The notes: generated by a model from the letters alone, not told the origin. Positions 1 through 11,304 are shown, numbered from the stretch's first letter. The stretch: 64,000 nucleotides of DNA from Variovorax sp. CF079 (GCF_900101545.1 NZ_FMZU01000007.1:211464-275463); one strand, 5' to 3'. Made by a program: numbers and translations.

Positions 1-791
1 GTGCGGCGCTGCTCTTCGTGGTGCTGCTGGCGATCGCGATCTTCTATTTCACGCGCGGCGCGATCGGCCTGCACGGCACCGAAACCGGCCGCAAGATCGA
101 GCGCTTCACGCCCTTCGAGCGCGCCACGCACTGGTCGAACGCGATCGCCTTCGTCACGCTGGCCGTCTCGGGCCTGGTGATGGCCTTCGGCAAGTTCTTG
201 CTGCTGCCCATCATCGGCGCCGCGTTGTTCGGCTGGCTGACCTATGCGCTGAAGACCGTGCACAACTTCGTCGGCCCGCTGTTCGTCGTCACGCTGATCC
301 TGATGTTCATCACCTTCGTGCGCGACAACTTCCCGCGCAAGGCGGACCTCCAGTGGCTGGCTCATTTCGGCGGCCTGTTCGGCGGCAAGGAGGTGCCTTC
401 GCACCGCTTCAACGCCGGCGAGAAGGTGGTGTTCTGGGGCGGCATCCTCGTGCTCGGCAGCATCGTGGCCGGCTCGGGCCTGTTCCTCGACAAGCTGCTG
501 CCGGGCTTCGTCTACACGCGCGGCGAGATGCAGATCGCGCACATGGTCCACGCGGTGGCCACGCTGCTCATGATGGCGATGATCATGGGCCACATCTACA
601 TCGGCACGCTGGGCATGAAGGGCGCCTTCAGCGCCATGCGCCACGGCTATGTCGACGAGACCTGGGCCCGCGAACATCACGAGCTCTGGTACGACGACAT
701 CGCTGCCGGCAAGATTCCCGTCCAGCGCAGCGCCGAGGTCTCGGGCGCCGCGCCCGCGAAGACCGTCCGGGTCGAAGGAAGCCCCTCATGA
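1..791 (+). CDS. Formate dehydrogenase gamma subunit (cytochrome b556), 5' end outside window
   Basis: The frame is open from the window edge, so the first residues are missing. It is the membrane cytochrome b subunit that anchors respiratory formate dehydrogenase and passes electrons from the Fe-S subunit to quinone. Visible are an opening hydrophobic segment, the stretch ERFTPFERATHWSNA with the HW pair typical of the family, further membrane helices around VTLAVSGLVMAF, VGPLFVVTLILMFITF and WGGILVLGSIVAGSGLF, and the last helix with HMVHAVATLLMMAMIMGH, whose histidines fit heme ligands. The tail is Ala/Pro rich. Its stop overlaps the ATG of the next gene (ATGA), and fdhD follows, which supports a formate dehydrogenase operon continuing to the left. 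Confidence 0.9.
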   Translation, partial: AALLFVVLLAIAIFYFTRGAIGLHGTETGRKIERFTPFERATHWSNAIAFVTLAVSGLVMAFGKFLLLPIIGAALFGWLTYALKTVHNFVGPLFVVTLILMFITFVRDNFPRKADLQWLAHFGGLFGGKEVPSHRFNAGEKVVFWGGILVLGSIVAGSGLFLDKLLPGFVYTRGEMQIAHMVHAVATLLMMAMIMGHIYIGTLGMKGAFSAMRHGYVDETWAREHHELWYDDIAAGKIPVQRSAEVSGAAPAKTVRVEGSPS

Positions 792-1186
792 AGAAGATGC
801 TGATCGTCTGCGGCCTGGCCCTGGGCCTGGCCTCCACCGCTTTCGCCAAGCTGCCGGCGCCGCCTTCCACGCCCGAGGCCAAGCTCAAGGCCGCGGAGAC
901 CGCGGCCAAGACCGCATGGACAGGCAAGGTCGATGCCTACCAGCTCTGCCAGGCGCAGGACAAGGTGGCGGCCAAATACCGCGCCAGCGCAGCAGCGGCC
1001 GGCAAGCAGTTGCCGCCGGCGCCGGCGACGCCCGCCTGCACCGACCCAGGCCCCTTCGCCTTCGTGCCGCCGGCCGAGCAGAAGCCGATCGAGGCCGCGG
1101 GTGCCCATTCGCCGGCCGCCACGGCAGCTGCGCCGCCGAGCACCGCCCAGCCAGCGGCGGCGACGAATCCCACGCCGAAACAGTGA
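788..1186 (+). CDS. Small exported Ala/Pro-rich protein of the formate dehydrogenase operon
   Basis: This 132-residue protein has a clear Sec signal peptide (MKKMLIVCGLALGLASTAFA, cleavage after AFA) and a short mature domain rich in Ala, Lys and Pro with two Cys residues (YQLCQ, PACTDPGP), followed by a low-complexity Ala/Pro/Thr tail. I do not recognise a characterised family. The ATG overlaps the stop of the cytochrome subunit and its own stop overlaps the GTG of fdhD, so it is translationally coupled within the formate dehydrogenase operon. A periplasmic accessory role is inference from position only. Confidence 0.75.
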   Translation: MKKMLIVCGLALGLASTAFAKLPAPPSTPEAKLKAAETAAKTAWTGKVDAYQLCQAQDKVAAKYRASAAAAGKQLPPAPATPACTDPGPFAFVPPAEQKPIEAAGAHSPAATAAAPPSTAQPAAATNPTPKQ

Positions 1187-2055
1187 CGACTGCCTTGCCG
1201 CTTCCGCGCCTGACTTCGGCCCGCGCCGAACTCACGCGCGAAGTGGAGGTCGTCGACGAGCACGGCGAACGCGGCGTCGTCTCGATCCCGGCCGAGCGCG
1301 ACCTGACGGTCTACGTCGACCGCCGCGAACTGGTCACGCTGATGACGCTCGGCGCCCAGCCCGAGCTGCTGGTGCTGGGCTACCTGCTGAACCAGCGGCT
1401 CATCGAGTCCGCGGCCGACGTCGAATCGATCACGGTCGACTGGGAGGTGGGTGCGGCCGCCGTGAAGACCCATGCCGGCATCGACCGCATCGAGGAGCGC
1501 ACCGCCAAGAAGGTGGTGACCACGGGCTGCGGCCAGGGCAGCGTGTTCGGCGAGCTGATGGCCGGCATCGACAAGCTCGAGCTGCCCGCCACGCGCATGC
1601 GGCAGGCGCAGCTCTATGCGCTCGTCAACGTCATCCGGCTCCAGGAGAGCACCTACAAGTCGGCCGGCTCGGTGCATGGCTGCGCGCTGTTCACGCTCGG
1701 CCAGGGTGATGAAGCGCACATGCAGTGCTTCGTCGAGGACGTGGGGCGCCACAACGCGATCGACACCATCGCCGGCTGGATCGCGATGCAGCCCGCAGAA
1801 AGGCTTACGGGCGGCCGCGTGTTCTACACCACCGGGCGCCTCACGAGCGAGATGGTGATCAAGTCGGCCCAGATGGGCGTGGCCATCGTGGTCTCGCGCA
1901 GCGGCATCACGCAGATGGGTCATGAGGTCGCGATGCGCGTGGGCTTGTGCGCGATCGGGCGCGCGACCAACAAGCGCTTCGTCTGTTATGCCGGCGCCGA
2001 GCGGCTGGTGTTGCAGCCTGAGCTCGCGGGCGCCCGCGTCACGAGCGCCGCCTAA
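1183..2055 (+). CDS. fdhD: FdhD, sulfur carrier for formate dehydrogenase maturation
   Basis: FdhD passes sulfur from the IscS cysteine desulfurase to the Mo-bis-MGD cofactor so that formate dehydrogenase becomes active; it is cytoplasmic. The 290-residue frame starts at GTG 1183, overlapping the stop of the preceding gene. Family blocks are present: the sulfurtransferase loop TTGCGQGS, the block SVHGCALF, the box VEDVGRHNAIDTI, and GRLTSEMVIKSAQMGV. The catalytic loop holds one cysteine (GCGQG) where the E. coli protein has a CxxC pair. Location directly after the gamma subunit fits a dedicated maturation factor. Confidence 0.95.
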   Translation: MTTALPLPRLTSARAELTREVEVVDEHGERGVVSIPAERDLTVYVDRRELVTLMTLGAQPELLVLGYLLNQRLIESAADVESITVDWEVGAAAVKTHAGIDRIEERTAKKVVTTGCGQGSVFGELMAGIDKLELPATRMRQAQLYALVNVIRLQESTYKSAGSVHGCALFTLGQGDEAHMQCFVEDVGRHNAIDTIAGWIAMQPAERLTGGRVFYTTGRLTSEMVIKSAQMGVAIVVSRSGITQMGHEVAMRVGLCAIGRATNKRFVCYAGAERLVLQPELAGARVTSAA

Positions 2056-2101
2056 GCCCTTCGGTTTGGCCGGGCCTTGCGGCTCGGCTATCGTCTCGCC
2101 C

Positions 2102-4618
2102 ATGAATGCTTCTCTTCGCCTAGGCTGGCGCACCCTCTGGCGCGACTTGCGCGCCGGCGAACTGCGGCTCCTCATCGTGGCCGTGCTGCTTGCCGTGGCG
2201 GCACTCACCGCGGTCGGTTTCTTCGCCGACCGGCTCAAGGGCGGACTGCAGCGCGATGCGCGCCAGCTGCTCGGCGGCGATGCGGTGCTGGCGAGCGACA
2301 ACCCGACGCCGAAGGCTTTCGTCGAACGTGCACGTGCGCTCGGCCTGCAGGACGCCAGCACCTACGGTTTTCCGACCATGGCACGCGCCAGCGAGGAGCA
2401 GGGCGGCGCCAGCAAGCTGGTCGCGCTCAAGGCGGTGGAGGACGGCTATCCGCTGCGCGGCAGCCTGCAGGTGAGCACCGAGCCCGGCGTGCCGGGCCGG
2501 CCGACGCGGGACGTGCCGGCGCCGGGCGACGCCTGGGTCGATGCGTCGCTGCTCGAATCGCTGGCGCTCAAGGTGGGCGACACGCTGCTTTTGGGCGATG
2601 CCGGCCTGCGCATCGCGCGCGTGATCACGCTCGAGCCCGACCGCGGCGCCGGCTTCATGAGCTTCGCGCCGCGCGTGATGCTCAACCAGGCCGACGTGCC
2701 GCGCACCGGCCTCGTGCAACCGGCCAGCCGCGTCAGCTATCGCTTTGCCGTGGCCGGCGAGGCGCGCGCCGTCAAGACCTTCAGCGACTGGGCCGACGCA
2801 GCGATCAAGAAGGGCGAGCTGCGTGGCATGCGCCTCGACTCCTTCGAAAGCGGCCGCCCCGAGATGCGCCAGACGCTGGACCGGGCCGAGAAGTTCCTCA
2901 ACCTGGTGGCGCTGCTGGCGGCGCTGCTGTCGGCCGTGGCGGTGGCGCTGGCCGCGCGCGGCTTCGCGGCCAGCCACCTGGACGATTGCGCCATGCTGCG
3001 CGTGCTGGGCCAGAGCCAGCGCACCATCGCGCAGGCCTATGCCTTCGAGTTCGCCGCCATCGGCCTCTTCGCCAGCGCGCTCGGCGTGGCCATCGGCTAC
3101 AGCGTGCACTATGTCTTCGTGCTGCTGCTCGCGGGCCTGGTCGAGACCGCATTGCCCGCGGCCACCCTCTGGCCCGTCGCCTTCGGCCTCGGCATGGGAC
3201 TCACGCTGCTGTTCGCCTTCGGGCTGCCGCCGGTGCTGCAGCTCGCGCAGGTGCCGCCGCTGCGCGTGATCCGGCGCGACGTCGGCAACCTGAAGCCGGC
3301 CTCGATCGCGGTGCTGGCGCTTGGCGTGGCCGGCTTTGCCGCCTTGCTGGTGGCGGCCAGCAGCGACCTGAAGCTGGGGCTGATCGCGGTCGGCGGCTTC
3401 GCGGCGGCGGTGGCGGTGTTCGCGCTTCTGAGCTGGATCGCGGTGCTGCTCTTGCGCCGCAGCGTCAACGAAACGACGGCGCCGCGCTGGCTGGTGCTGG
3501 CGACGCGCCAGATCTCGGCGCGGCCGGCCTATGCGGTGGTGCAGGTCAGCGCGCTGGCGGTGGGCCTGCTGGCGCTGGTGCTGCTGGTGCTGCTGCGCAC
3601 CGATCTCGTGGCCAGCTGGCGCAAGGCCACGCCGCCCGACGCGCCGAACCGCTTCGTGATCAACGTCATGCCCGACCAGAGCGAGGGCTTCCAGAAGACC
3701 CTGCGCGACAACGGCGTGAGGAAGTTCGACTGGTATCCCATGATCCGCGGGCGCCTCGTCGCCATCAACGGCAAGTCGGTCTCGCCCGACGACTACGCGG
3801 ACGACCGCGCGAAGCGGCTGGTCGACCGCGAGTTCAACCTGAGCACCAGCGCCGAGGCGCCGGCGCACAACGTCGTCACGGCCGGCGCATGGAAGCCCGG
3901 CGCCGCCGGCGAGCTGAGCGTCGAGGAAGGGCTGGCCGAGACCCTGGGGATGAAGCTCGGCGACAGCCTGCGCTTCGACATCGGCGGCATGCAGAACGAT
4001 GCGCGCATCACCTCCCTGCGCAAGGTCGACTGGGGTTCGCTGCATGCCAACTTCTTCGTCATGTACACCGTGGATGCGCTGCCCGAGGTGCCCGTCACCT
4101 ACATGGGCGCGTTCCGCGCGCCGGACGTGAAGGGCTTCGACAACGCGCTGGTGCGCAGCTACCCCAACGTGACCAACGTCGACATGAGCGCCACCATCGG
4201 CCAGGTGCAGCGCGTGCTCGACCAGGTGATCCGCGCGGTGGAGTTCCTGTTCGGCTTCACGCTCGCGGCCGGCCTCGTGGTGCTGTTCGCGGCCGTCACC
4301 GCCACGCGCGAGGAGCGCGCGCGCGAGTTCGCCGTGATGCGCGCAGTCGGCGCGCGCGGCAGCCTGCTGCGCCAGGTGCAGCGCGCCGAACTCGTGGGCG
4401 TGGGCCTGCTGGCCGGCTTCCTCGCGAGCATCGTCGCCTCGCTGATCGGCTGGGGCCTGGCGCGCTATGTGTTCGACTTCACCTGGACCGCTTCGCCGCT
4501 GGTGCCCATCGCCGGCTCGCTGGCCGGCGCCGTGCTCGCGCTCGCGGCCGGCTGGTGGGGCCTGCGCGAAGTGCTGCGCCGGCCGGTGGTCGACACGCTG
4601 CGGCGGGCAGCGGAGTAG
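2102..4618 (+). CDS. FtsX-type ABC transporter permease (YbbP-like, large)
   Basis: An 838-residue membrane protein of the MacB/FtsX permease class in the double-repeat form like E. coli YbbP. After a first helix (LLIVAVLLAVAALTAVGFFADRL) comes a MacB-like periplasmic domain (FADRLKGGLQ, LLGGDAVLAS), then three helices with the cytoplasmic signature ASHLDDCAMLRVLG, a second set of helices, a second periplasmic domain, and a final FtsX module with EERAREFAVMRAVGA. Such permeases usually pair with a LolD-like ATPase (YbbA), but no ATPase is adjacent here. Start chosen at ATG 2102, 46 bases after fdhD. Substrate unknown; lipid or lipoprotein handling is the usual guess for the class. Confidence 0.88.
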   Translation: MNASLRLGWRTLWRDLRAGELRLLIVAVLLAVAALTAVGFFADRLKGGLQRDARQLLGGDAVLASDNPTPKAFVERARALGLQDASTYGFPTMARASEEQGGASKLVALKAVEDGYPLRGSLQVSTEPGVPGRPTRDVPAPGDAWVDASLLESLALKVGDTLLLGDAGLRIARVITLEPDRGAGFMSFAPRVMLNQADVPRTGLVQPASRVSYRFAVAGEARAVKTFSDWADAAIKKGELRGMRLDSFESGRPEMRQTLDRAEKFLNLVALLAALLSAVAVALAARGFAASHLDDCAMLRVLGQSQRTIAQAYAFEFAAIGLFASALGVAIGYSVHYVFVLLLAGLVETALPAATLWPVAFGLGMGLTLLFAFGLPPVLQLAQVPPLRVIRRDVGNLKPASIAVLALGVAGFAALLVAASSDLKLGLIAVGGFAAAVAVFALLSWIAVLLLRRSVNETTAPRWLVLATRQISARPAYAVVQVSALAVGLLALVLLVLLRTDLVASWRKATPPDAPNRFVINVMPDQSEGFQKTLRDNGVRKFDWYPMIRGRLVAINGKSVSPDDYADDRAKRLVDREFNLSTSAEAPAHNVVTAGAWKPGAAGELSVEEGLAETLGMKLGDSLRFDIGGMQNDARITSLRKVDWGSLHANFFVMYTVDALPEVPVTYMGAFRAPDVKGFDNALVRSYPNVTNVDMSATIGQVQRVLDQVIRAVEFLFGFTLAAGLVVLFAAVTATREERAREFAVMRAVGARGSLLRQVQRAELVGVGLLAGFLASIVASLIGWGLARYVFDFTWTASPLVPIAGSLAGAVLALAAGWWGLREVLRRPVVDTLRRAAE

Positions 4619-4662
4619 GCGCAGGGCGACTACGATCATGTCGACTGCACAAGGTGGACGAC

Positions 4663-6032
<1,370 letters not shown>

Positions 6033-6036
<4 letters not shown>

Positions 6037-7220
6037 CCCAGGACCCCCCCAACACCCCGAAGAAGGGTTTCGCCACCCGCGTGATCCATGCCGGCCAGTC
6101 GCCCGACCCCTCGACCGGCGCGATCATGCAGCCCATCTATGCGACCTCGACCTATGTGCAGCAGAGCCCCGGCGTGCACAAGGGGCTGGACTACGGCCGC
6201 TCGCACAACCCCACGCGCTGGGCGCTGGAGCGCTGCATCGCCGACCTCGAAGGCGGCTCGGCGGCCTTCGCCTTCGCCTCCGGCCTGGCCGCGATCTCGA
6301 CCACGCTCGAATTGCTGGACGCCAATTCGCACATCGTCTCGGGCGACGACGTCTACGGCGGCACCTTTCGCCTGTTCGAGCGTGTACGGGCGCGCAGCGC
6401 GGGGCATCGCTTCAGCTTCGTCGACCTCACCGATCCCGCCAGGCTCGTCGCCGCGCTGCGGCCGGACACGCGCATGGTCTGGGTCGAAACGCCGACCAAC
6501 CCGCTCTTGCGCCTGGCCGATCTGCGCGCCATCGCCGAGATCTGCCGCGAACGCGGGATCTTGAGCGTGGCCGACAACACCTTCGCGAGCCCGTGGGTGC
6601 AGCGTCCGCTGGAGGCGGGCTTCGACGTCGTGGTGCACTCGACCACCAAGTACCTCAACGGCCATTCGGATGTGATCGGCGGCGTCGCCATCGTCGGCCG
6701 GGAAGCGCGGCACGAGGCGCTGCGCGAGCGCCTGGGCTTCCTGCAGAACTCGGTGGGTGCGATCGCCGGGCCCTTCGACAGCTTCCTCACGCTGCGCGGC
6801 GTGAAGACGCTGGCGCTGCGCATGGAGCGCCATTGCAGCAGCGCGCTCGTGCTGGCGCAGTGGCTCGAACGGCAGGCGCAGGTCGCGCGGGTGCACTACC
6901 CGGGCCTGCCTTCGCATCCGCAGCACGAGCTGGCCCGGCGCCAGATGGAGGGCTTCGGCGGCATGATCTCGATCGACCTGCGCTGCGACCTGGCCGGCAC
7001 GCGGCGCTTCCTCGAGGCGGTGCAGATCTTCTCGCTGGCCGAAAGCCTGGGCGGCGTCGAGAGCCTGATCGAGCACCCGGCCATCATGACCCACGCCACC
7101 ATTCCAGCCGAGACGCGCGCGCGGCTGGGTATCGGCGATGGGCTGGTGCGGCTGTCGGTGGGCGTGGAAGACCTGGACGATCTGCGCACCGATCTGCAGC
7201 AGGCGCTGGCGAAGATCTGA
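6033..7220 (+). CDS. Cystathionine gamma-lyase/gamma-synthase family PLP enzyme
   Basis: A 395-residue Cys/Met-metabolism PLP enzyme (fold type I). Family blocks are the N-terminal TRVIHAGQ, the tyrosine/arginine phosphate-binding YGRSHNPTR, SGLAAIST, ETPTNP, and VVHSTTKYLNGHSD with the Schiff-base lysine at residue 206; the C-terminus carries SLGGVESL and LVRLSVGVED. The length is normal. It shares an ATGA overlap with the cystathionine beta-synthase gene, so cleavage of cystathionine to cysteine (reverse transsulfuration) is the likely job, but sequence reading alone cannot separate gamma-lyase from gamma-synthase or methionine gamma-lyase. Confidence 0.9.
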
Positions 7221-7238
7221 GTCCGGACTGCCGCGCGC

Positions 7239-8234
7239 CTACAGCACCGCGCTGCGCAGTTGCGGGAACACCTTCGACACCTTGTCGAGCAGGTAGTCGC
7301 CATAGATGCCGTTGAAGGCATGCACGTTGGCGCGGTCCCAGCGCGTGGCGCTGTCGTCGACCACGGCGGGCTTCGGCAGGCCTTCAATCGGCCGCACGCG
7401 CGCATGGAAGTTGGGGTCGAAGAAGAGCGGGAACGAAAGCCGGTCGCGTCCCGAGGTGTTGCGGATCACGCGATGCGGCGTCGAGCGGTAGAGGCCGCCG
7501 GTCATGCGGTCGAGCATGTCGCCGATGTTGATGACGAAGGCATCGGGCACCGGCGCGGCATCGATCCAGCCCTGGCCCGTGCGCACCTGCAGTCCGCCGA
7601 TGTCGTCCTGCCGCAGGATGGTGAGCAGGCCGTAGTCGGTGTGCTCGCCCACGCCCCATTGCACGTCGAGGTTCGCGGGCACCGGCTGCGTCGGGTAGTT
7701 GAAGATGCGGAACAGGATCAGCGGGTCGGCCGTGTAGCGCTCGGCGAAGTAGGAGGCGGGCAGACCCAGGCTCAACGCGATGCCTTCCATCAGCGTGTGG
7801 CCGAGCCGCGTGGCAGCCTGCATGTAGTCGAGGATCGCGGTCTTGAAGCCGGGCAGGTCGGGGAACAGGTTGCGCCCGTGCACCGGCGTGCGCGCCAGCA
7901 CCAGCGGATCGTCGTCGGGCAGCTCGGTGCCGAGGTAGAGCCCTTCCTTCCAGTCGGGCCGGCCCGAGGTGAGTTCTCCCGCGACTGGAAAGTAGCCGCG
8001 CCAGGCGCGGCCGCCGAGTTCCATGCGCCATTGCATCTTGGTTGCTTCGCCCTGCGCGAAGAAGGCGCGGCTCAGGTCTTCGAGCCGCTGCGTCAGCGCG
8101 GGGTCGATGCCGTGGCCGGTGATGTAGAAGAAGCCGTGCGCGCGGCAGGCCTCACCGATCTGCGCGGCGACCGCGGCGCGCTCGCGCGTCGATGCGGTGA
8201 GCGGCGCGATGTCGATCAGGGGCAGCGAAGTCAT
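7239..8234 (-). CDS. 2-oxoglutarate/Fe(II)-dependent dioxygenase, isopenicillin N synthase family
   Basis: A 331-residue cytoplasmic oxygenase. The N-terminal DIOX_N region (LPLIDIAPL, ACRAHGFFYITGHGID) is followed by the 2OG-Fe(II) core: iron ligands His198 and Asp200 in GEHTDYG, His254 in STPHRVI, and the 2OG-binding RLS at 265-267. Start chosen at the Met of MTSLPLIDI; longer starts run into the upstream region without family similarity. It lies 16 bases downstream of an amino acid ABC importer on the same strand and may be co-transcribed with it, suggesting that it acts on an imported amino-acid-like compound; the substrate cannot be read from sequence. Confidence 0.88.
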   Translation of the reverse strand: MTSLPLIDIAPLTASTRERAAVAAQIGEACRAHGFFYITGHGIDPALTQRLEDLSRAFFAQGEATKMQWRMELGGRAWRGYFPVAGELTSGRPDWKEGLYLGTELPDDDPLVLARTPVHGRNLFPDLPGFKTAILDYMQAATRLGHTLMEGIALSLGLPASYFAERYTADPLILFRIFNYPTQPVPANLDVQWGVGEHTDYGLLTILRQDDIGGLQVRTGQGWIDAAPVPDAFVINIGDMLDRMTGGLYRSTPHRVIRNTSGRDRLSFPLFFDPNFHARVRPIEGLPKPAVVDDSATRWDRANVHAFNGIYGDYLLDKVSKVFPQLRSAVL

Positions 8235-8250
8235 GGCGATGTCCAGGGTA

Positions 8251-8994
8251 TCAAACGGCATGCGCGAAGGGCGTGCGGATGTCGGCAAGAAACTGCTGGG
8301 CGCGCGGGTGTTGCGGCCGGTTGAAGAAGTCGTCGGGCGTCGCGCGTTCGAGCACGCGGCCGGCGTCCATGAAGAGCACGCGATCGGCCACGTCGCGCGC
8401 GAAGCCCATCTCGTGCGTCACGACCACCATGGTCATGCCTTCGCGCGTGAGGTCGCGCATCACCAGCAGCACCTCGCCGACCATCTCGGGGTCGAGCGCG
8501 CTGGTGGGCTCGTCGAAGAGCATCAGCGGCGGCTGCATGGCCAGCGCGCGTGCGATCGCCACGCGCTGCTGCTGGCCGCCCGAGAGTTCGGACGGAAAGG
8601 CGCTTGCCTTGTGGGCCAGGCCGACGCGATCGAGCAGGGCCATCGCGCGTTCCGTCGCCTCGGCGCGCGAAAGGCCGCGCAGCTGGATCGGCGCCAGCGT
8701 GCAGTTGCCGAGCACCGTGAGATGCGGGAACAGGTTGAACTGCTGGAACACGAAGCCGATGTGCGAGCGGAAGTCGTTGAGGTCGATGCCGCGCGCATGG
8801 ATGTCGCGGCCATCGACCGTGATGTGGCCCGACTGGATCGGCTCGAGCCGGTTGATGGTGCGGATCAGCGTGGACTTGCCCGAGCCCGAAGGCCCGCAGA
8901 CCACCACGACCTCGCCGCGGGCGATGCTCTCGTTCACCTCGACCAGCGCCTGGTAGTCGCCGTACCACTTGTTGACGTTGTCGAACTGGATCAT
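8251..8994 (-). CDS. Polar amino acid ABC transporter ATP-binding protein (GlnQ/HisP type)
   Basis: A 247-residue ABC ATPase with Walker [10 protein letters not shown] (residues 34-42), Q-loop [11 protein letters not shown], signature LSGGQQQR (137-144) and Walker [14 protein letters not shown]. The pattern [15 protein letters not shown] is typical of polar amino acid importers. It powers uptake with the two permeases and binding protein encoded upstream on the same strand. Its ATG overlaps the permease stop (ATGA), so translation is coupled. Start chosen at [12 protein letters not shown]; the longer in-frame extension overlaps the permease coding sequence and lacks family similarity. Confidence 0.95.
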   Translation of the reverse strand: MIQFDNVNKWYGDYQALVEVNESIARGEVVVVCGPSGSGKSTLIRTINRLEPIQSGHITVDGRDIHARGIDLNDFRSHIGFVFQQFNLFPHLTVLGNCTLAPIQLRGLSRAEATERAMALLDRVGLAHKASAFPSELSGGQQQRVAIARALAMQPPLMLFDEPTSALDPEMVGEVLLVMRDLTREGMTMVVVTHEMGFARDVADRVLFMDAGRVLERATPDDFFNRPQHPRAQQFLADIRTPFAHAV

Positions 8995-9701
8995 GCGGGT
9001 GCTTTCGGTGCAGAGCGGACGAGCGTGCGCCGGCTGGTGCGCGCCTCCAGCCAGTAGGCGAAGCGCGAGAGGCCGAAGCACATGACGAAGTACGTGAAGC
9101 CGAGCACCAGGTAGACCTGTACCGGCTTGGTGAAGACCTGGGTGTTGATCTGCGAGGCGATGAAGGACACCTCCGCCAGCCCGATGATGTAGCCCAGCGA
9201 GGTCTCCTTGATGGTGGAGACGAACTGGTTCACCAGCGATGGCAGCATGCTGCGCAGCGCCTGCGGCAGCACCACGAAGCGCATTGCGCGGCCGTAGCCC
9301 AGGCCCAGAGAACGCGCGCTCTCGACCTGGCCGCGCGGCACGCCCAGGATGCCGGCGCGCACGATCTCGCCGATGTAGATGCCGTCGAACACCACCAGCG
9401 CGATCAGCATGGTGCTGAACTGGTCGGTCTTGACGCCGGTCACGCTGGGCAGGAAGAAGTAGGCCCAGAACACCACCATGAGCAGCGGCGTGCCGCGCAC
9501 CACGAAGGCCACGGTGGTGACCGGCCAGCGCAGCCAGCGCCAGGGGGCGACGCGCGCCAGGCCCAGCAGCAGGCCGAAGGGCAGGGCGAGCACCAGCCCC
9601 AGCGCGGCCAGCAGCACGGTGAGTGCGAGGCCGCCCAACGGGCCGTTGGGGTATTGGCCGATCAGGAAGTAGATCCAGTAGGTCTGGACCAGCTCGATCA
9701 T
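8991..9701 (-). CDS. Polar amino acid ABC transporter permease
   Basis: A 236-residue inner membrane permease of the HisM/GlnP family. The N-terminus [21 protein letters not shown] holds the first helix, the cytoplasmic EAA loop reads [22 protein letters not shown], and [11 protein letters not shown] is the family box after the second helix. It starts at ATG 9701, overlapping the end of the second permease gene by four bases, and its stop overlaps the ATPase start. The two permeases presumably form a heterodimer. Confidence 0.93.
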   Translation of the reverse strand: MIELVQTYWIYFLIGQYPNGPLGGLALTVLLAALGLVLALPFGLLLGLARVAPWRWLRWPVTTVAFVVRGTPLLMVVFWAYFFLPSVTGVKTDQFSTMLIALVVFDGIYIGEIVRAGILGVPRGQVESARSLGLGYGRAMRFVVLPQALRSMLPSLVNQFVSTIKETSLGYIIGLAEVSFIASQINTQVFTKPVQVYLVLGFTYFVMCFGLSRFAYWLEARTSRRTLVRSAPKAPA

Positions 9702-10393
9702 GCGGCCCTCGGCGGAAAGCGGTGCTGGTACCAGCTGGCCGCGCCGGTGATGATCATCGACACCGTGAGATAGGCCGCCGTGGCGAAGGCGAAGGATTCG
9801 GCGCTGCGGAAGGTCGCGCTCTCGACCTGCCCGGCCTGGTACATGAGCTCGGCCACGCCGATCACGGTCGCGATGCTGGTGCCCTTCCAAAGATTGAGCG
9901 TCTGCGAGATGAGGGGCGGGATCGTGACGCGCAGCGCCTGCGGCAGGATGATGCGGCGCATGGTCGCGAGAAAGCCGAAGCCGAGCGCCCGGCCGGCTTC
10001 CATCTGCACCGCGGGGATCGCGCGGATGCCGCTGCGGATGTCTTCGGCCATGTAGGCCGCGGCGTAGAGGCCCAGCGCGACCACCGCGCTCATCGCCTCG
10101 ATGCGGCCGCTGTAGAGGCGCTGCTTGATGTCCTCGGGCAGGAGCTCGGGCGCGCCGAAGTACCAGAACAGCATGTGCGCGAGCAGCGGGATATTGCGTA
10201 TGGACTCGACATAGGCGAAGCCCAGCCAGCGCAGCGGCGCGGCCGGCGCCAGGCGCAGCAGCGCCACCACCAGCGCAATGGGCAGCGCCAGCATCAGCGA
10301 GGCGGCCAGCAGTTGCAGCGACAGCAGGAAGCCCGCGACGAGCATGTCGTGGTACTTCCCCGTGATGAGCAGGGTGTAGTCGAAGGGCAGCAT
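9698..10393 (-). CDS. Polar amino acid ABC transporter permease
   Basis: A 231-residue membrane permease paralogous to the neighbouring one, with several helices, the family box [15 protein letters not shown] and the EAA loop [22 protein letters not shown]. The start at MLPFDYT (10393) is favoured because homologues begin close to this block; an in-frame ATG at 10435, preceded by AGG, would add 14 residues and cannot be excluded. It lies 80 bases downstream of the binding-protein gene in the same operon. Confidence 0.9.
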   Translation of the reverse strand: MLPFDYTLLITGKYHDMLVAGFLLSLQLLAASLMLALPIALVVALLRLAPAAPLRWLGFAYVESIRNIPLLAHMLFWYFGAPELLPEDIKQRLYSGRIEAMSAVVALGLYAAAYMAEDIRSGIRAIPAVQMEAGRALGFGFLATMRRIILPQALRVTIPPLISQTLNLWKGTSIATVIGVAELMYQAGQVESATFRSAESFAFATAAYLTVSMIITGAASWYQHRFPPRAA

Positions 10394-10473
10394 GAACGGA
10401 TACGTCGGCACCCGCGTCGTACGGGCGCGGGGCACATCCTACGCATCCGGCGCCGCGGATGCCCGGCGCGGGC

Positions 10474-11304
10474 TCAGCTGTCGATCTTGTCGGTCTCGAT
10501 CTTGAAGCTGCGCTTGTCGAAGCCCGACTTGGTCTTCGGGCCGTACCACTTGAAGAAGATCTTCTCGGCCTCGCCCGATTTCTCGAGCTCGCGCAGCGTC
10601 TCGTCGACCACCGCCTTGAGGCCGGTCTCGCCCTTCCTGATGCCGATGGCGAGCGCCTCGGTGCTGAGGTTCTGCGGCAGCACCACGTACTGCGCCTTCT
10701 GCGGGCCGAGCTTGGCGTAGCTGTTGAGCAGCGCGGCCTCGTCGTCGACATAGCCCACGCCCTTGCCCTGCTGCAGCGCCTGGAAGGCCTGCTGGCTGGT
10801 GTCGAAGGTCACGACCTCGGCGCCTGGAACGGCCTTCTTGATGTTGGGCTCCTGCGTGCCGCCGCGGATGGTCAGCACCTTCTTGCCCGAGAGCTGCGGC
10901 ACCGCGGTGATGCCGCTGTCCTTCTTGACGATGGCCTTCTGGCCGGTGACGAAGGTGGTCAGCGAGAAGTCGATCTGCGCCTCGCGCTCCTTGTTGTGCG
11001 TGAGGCCGGCGGCCACCAGGTCGACATGGCCCTGCTGCAGCTCGGGAATGCGCGCCGCGACGGCGATCTGCTTCAGCACCGGCTTGACGCCGATCTTCTT
11101 GGCGATCGCGTTCACCAGATCGACCTCGTAGCCGATGATCTCGCGCGTCTTGGGATCGATGAAGGTGGCGGGCTCGTCGGTGCCCAGCACGCCGACGACC
11201 AGTTGGCCCTTTTTCTTGATATCGGCGAGTTGGTCGGCATGGACGGCGGTGCCCAGGAGCAGGGCGGCCGCGGCGAAGGCGGAAGCGGCGATTCGGAAAC
11301 GCAT
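10474..11304 (-). CDS. Amino acid ABC transporter periplasmic binding protein
   Basis: This 276-residue protein has a Sec signal peptide (MRFRIAASAFAAAALLLGTAVHA, cleavage after VHA) and the SBP family 3 fold: KKKGQLVVGVLGTDEPATF at the mature start, GYEVDLVNAIAKKIGV, FSLTTFVTGQKAIV and the hinge/ligand blocks KKVLTIRGGTQEPN and GYVDDEAAL. It captures an amino acid in the periplasm for the ABC importer encoded next to it. The Met at 11304 is preceded by GGAGATAACAAC, a good ribosome-binding site, which decides against the upstream extension. Confidence 0.94.
   Translation of the reverse strand: MRFRIAASAFAAAALLLGTAVHADQLADIKKKGQLVVGVLGTDEPATFIDPKTREIIGYEVDLVNAIAKKIGVKPVLKQIAVAARIPELQQGHVDLVAAGLTHNKEREAQIDFSLTTFVTGQKAIVKKDSGITAVPQLSGKKVLTIRGGTQEPNIKKAVPGAEVVTFDTSQQAFQALQQGKGVGYVDDEAALLNSYAKLGPQKAQYVVLPQNLSTEALAIGIRKGETGLKAVVDETLRELEKSGEAEKIFFKWYGPKTKSGFDKRSFKIETDKIDS

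Noticed and set aside
2077..4662. Long open frame running through the FtsX permease into the cystathionine beta-synthase gene
   Set aside because: The first 860 codons are Arg/Ala-rich noise in the wrong frame of the permease; only the part from 4663 is coding.
8994..9081. N-terminal extension of the ABC ATPase by 29 residues
   Set aside because: It would lie inside the permease coding sequence and has no family similarity; the ATGA overlap marks the real start.
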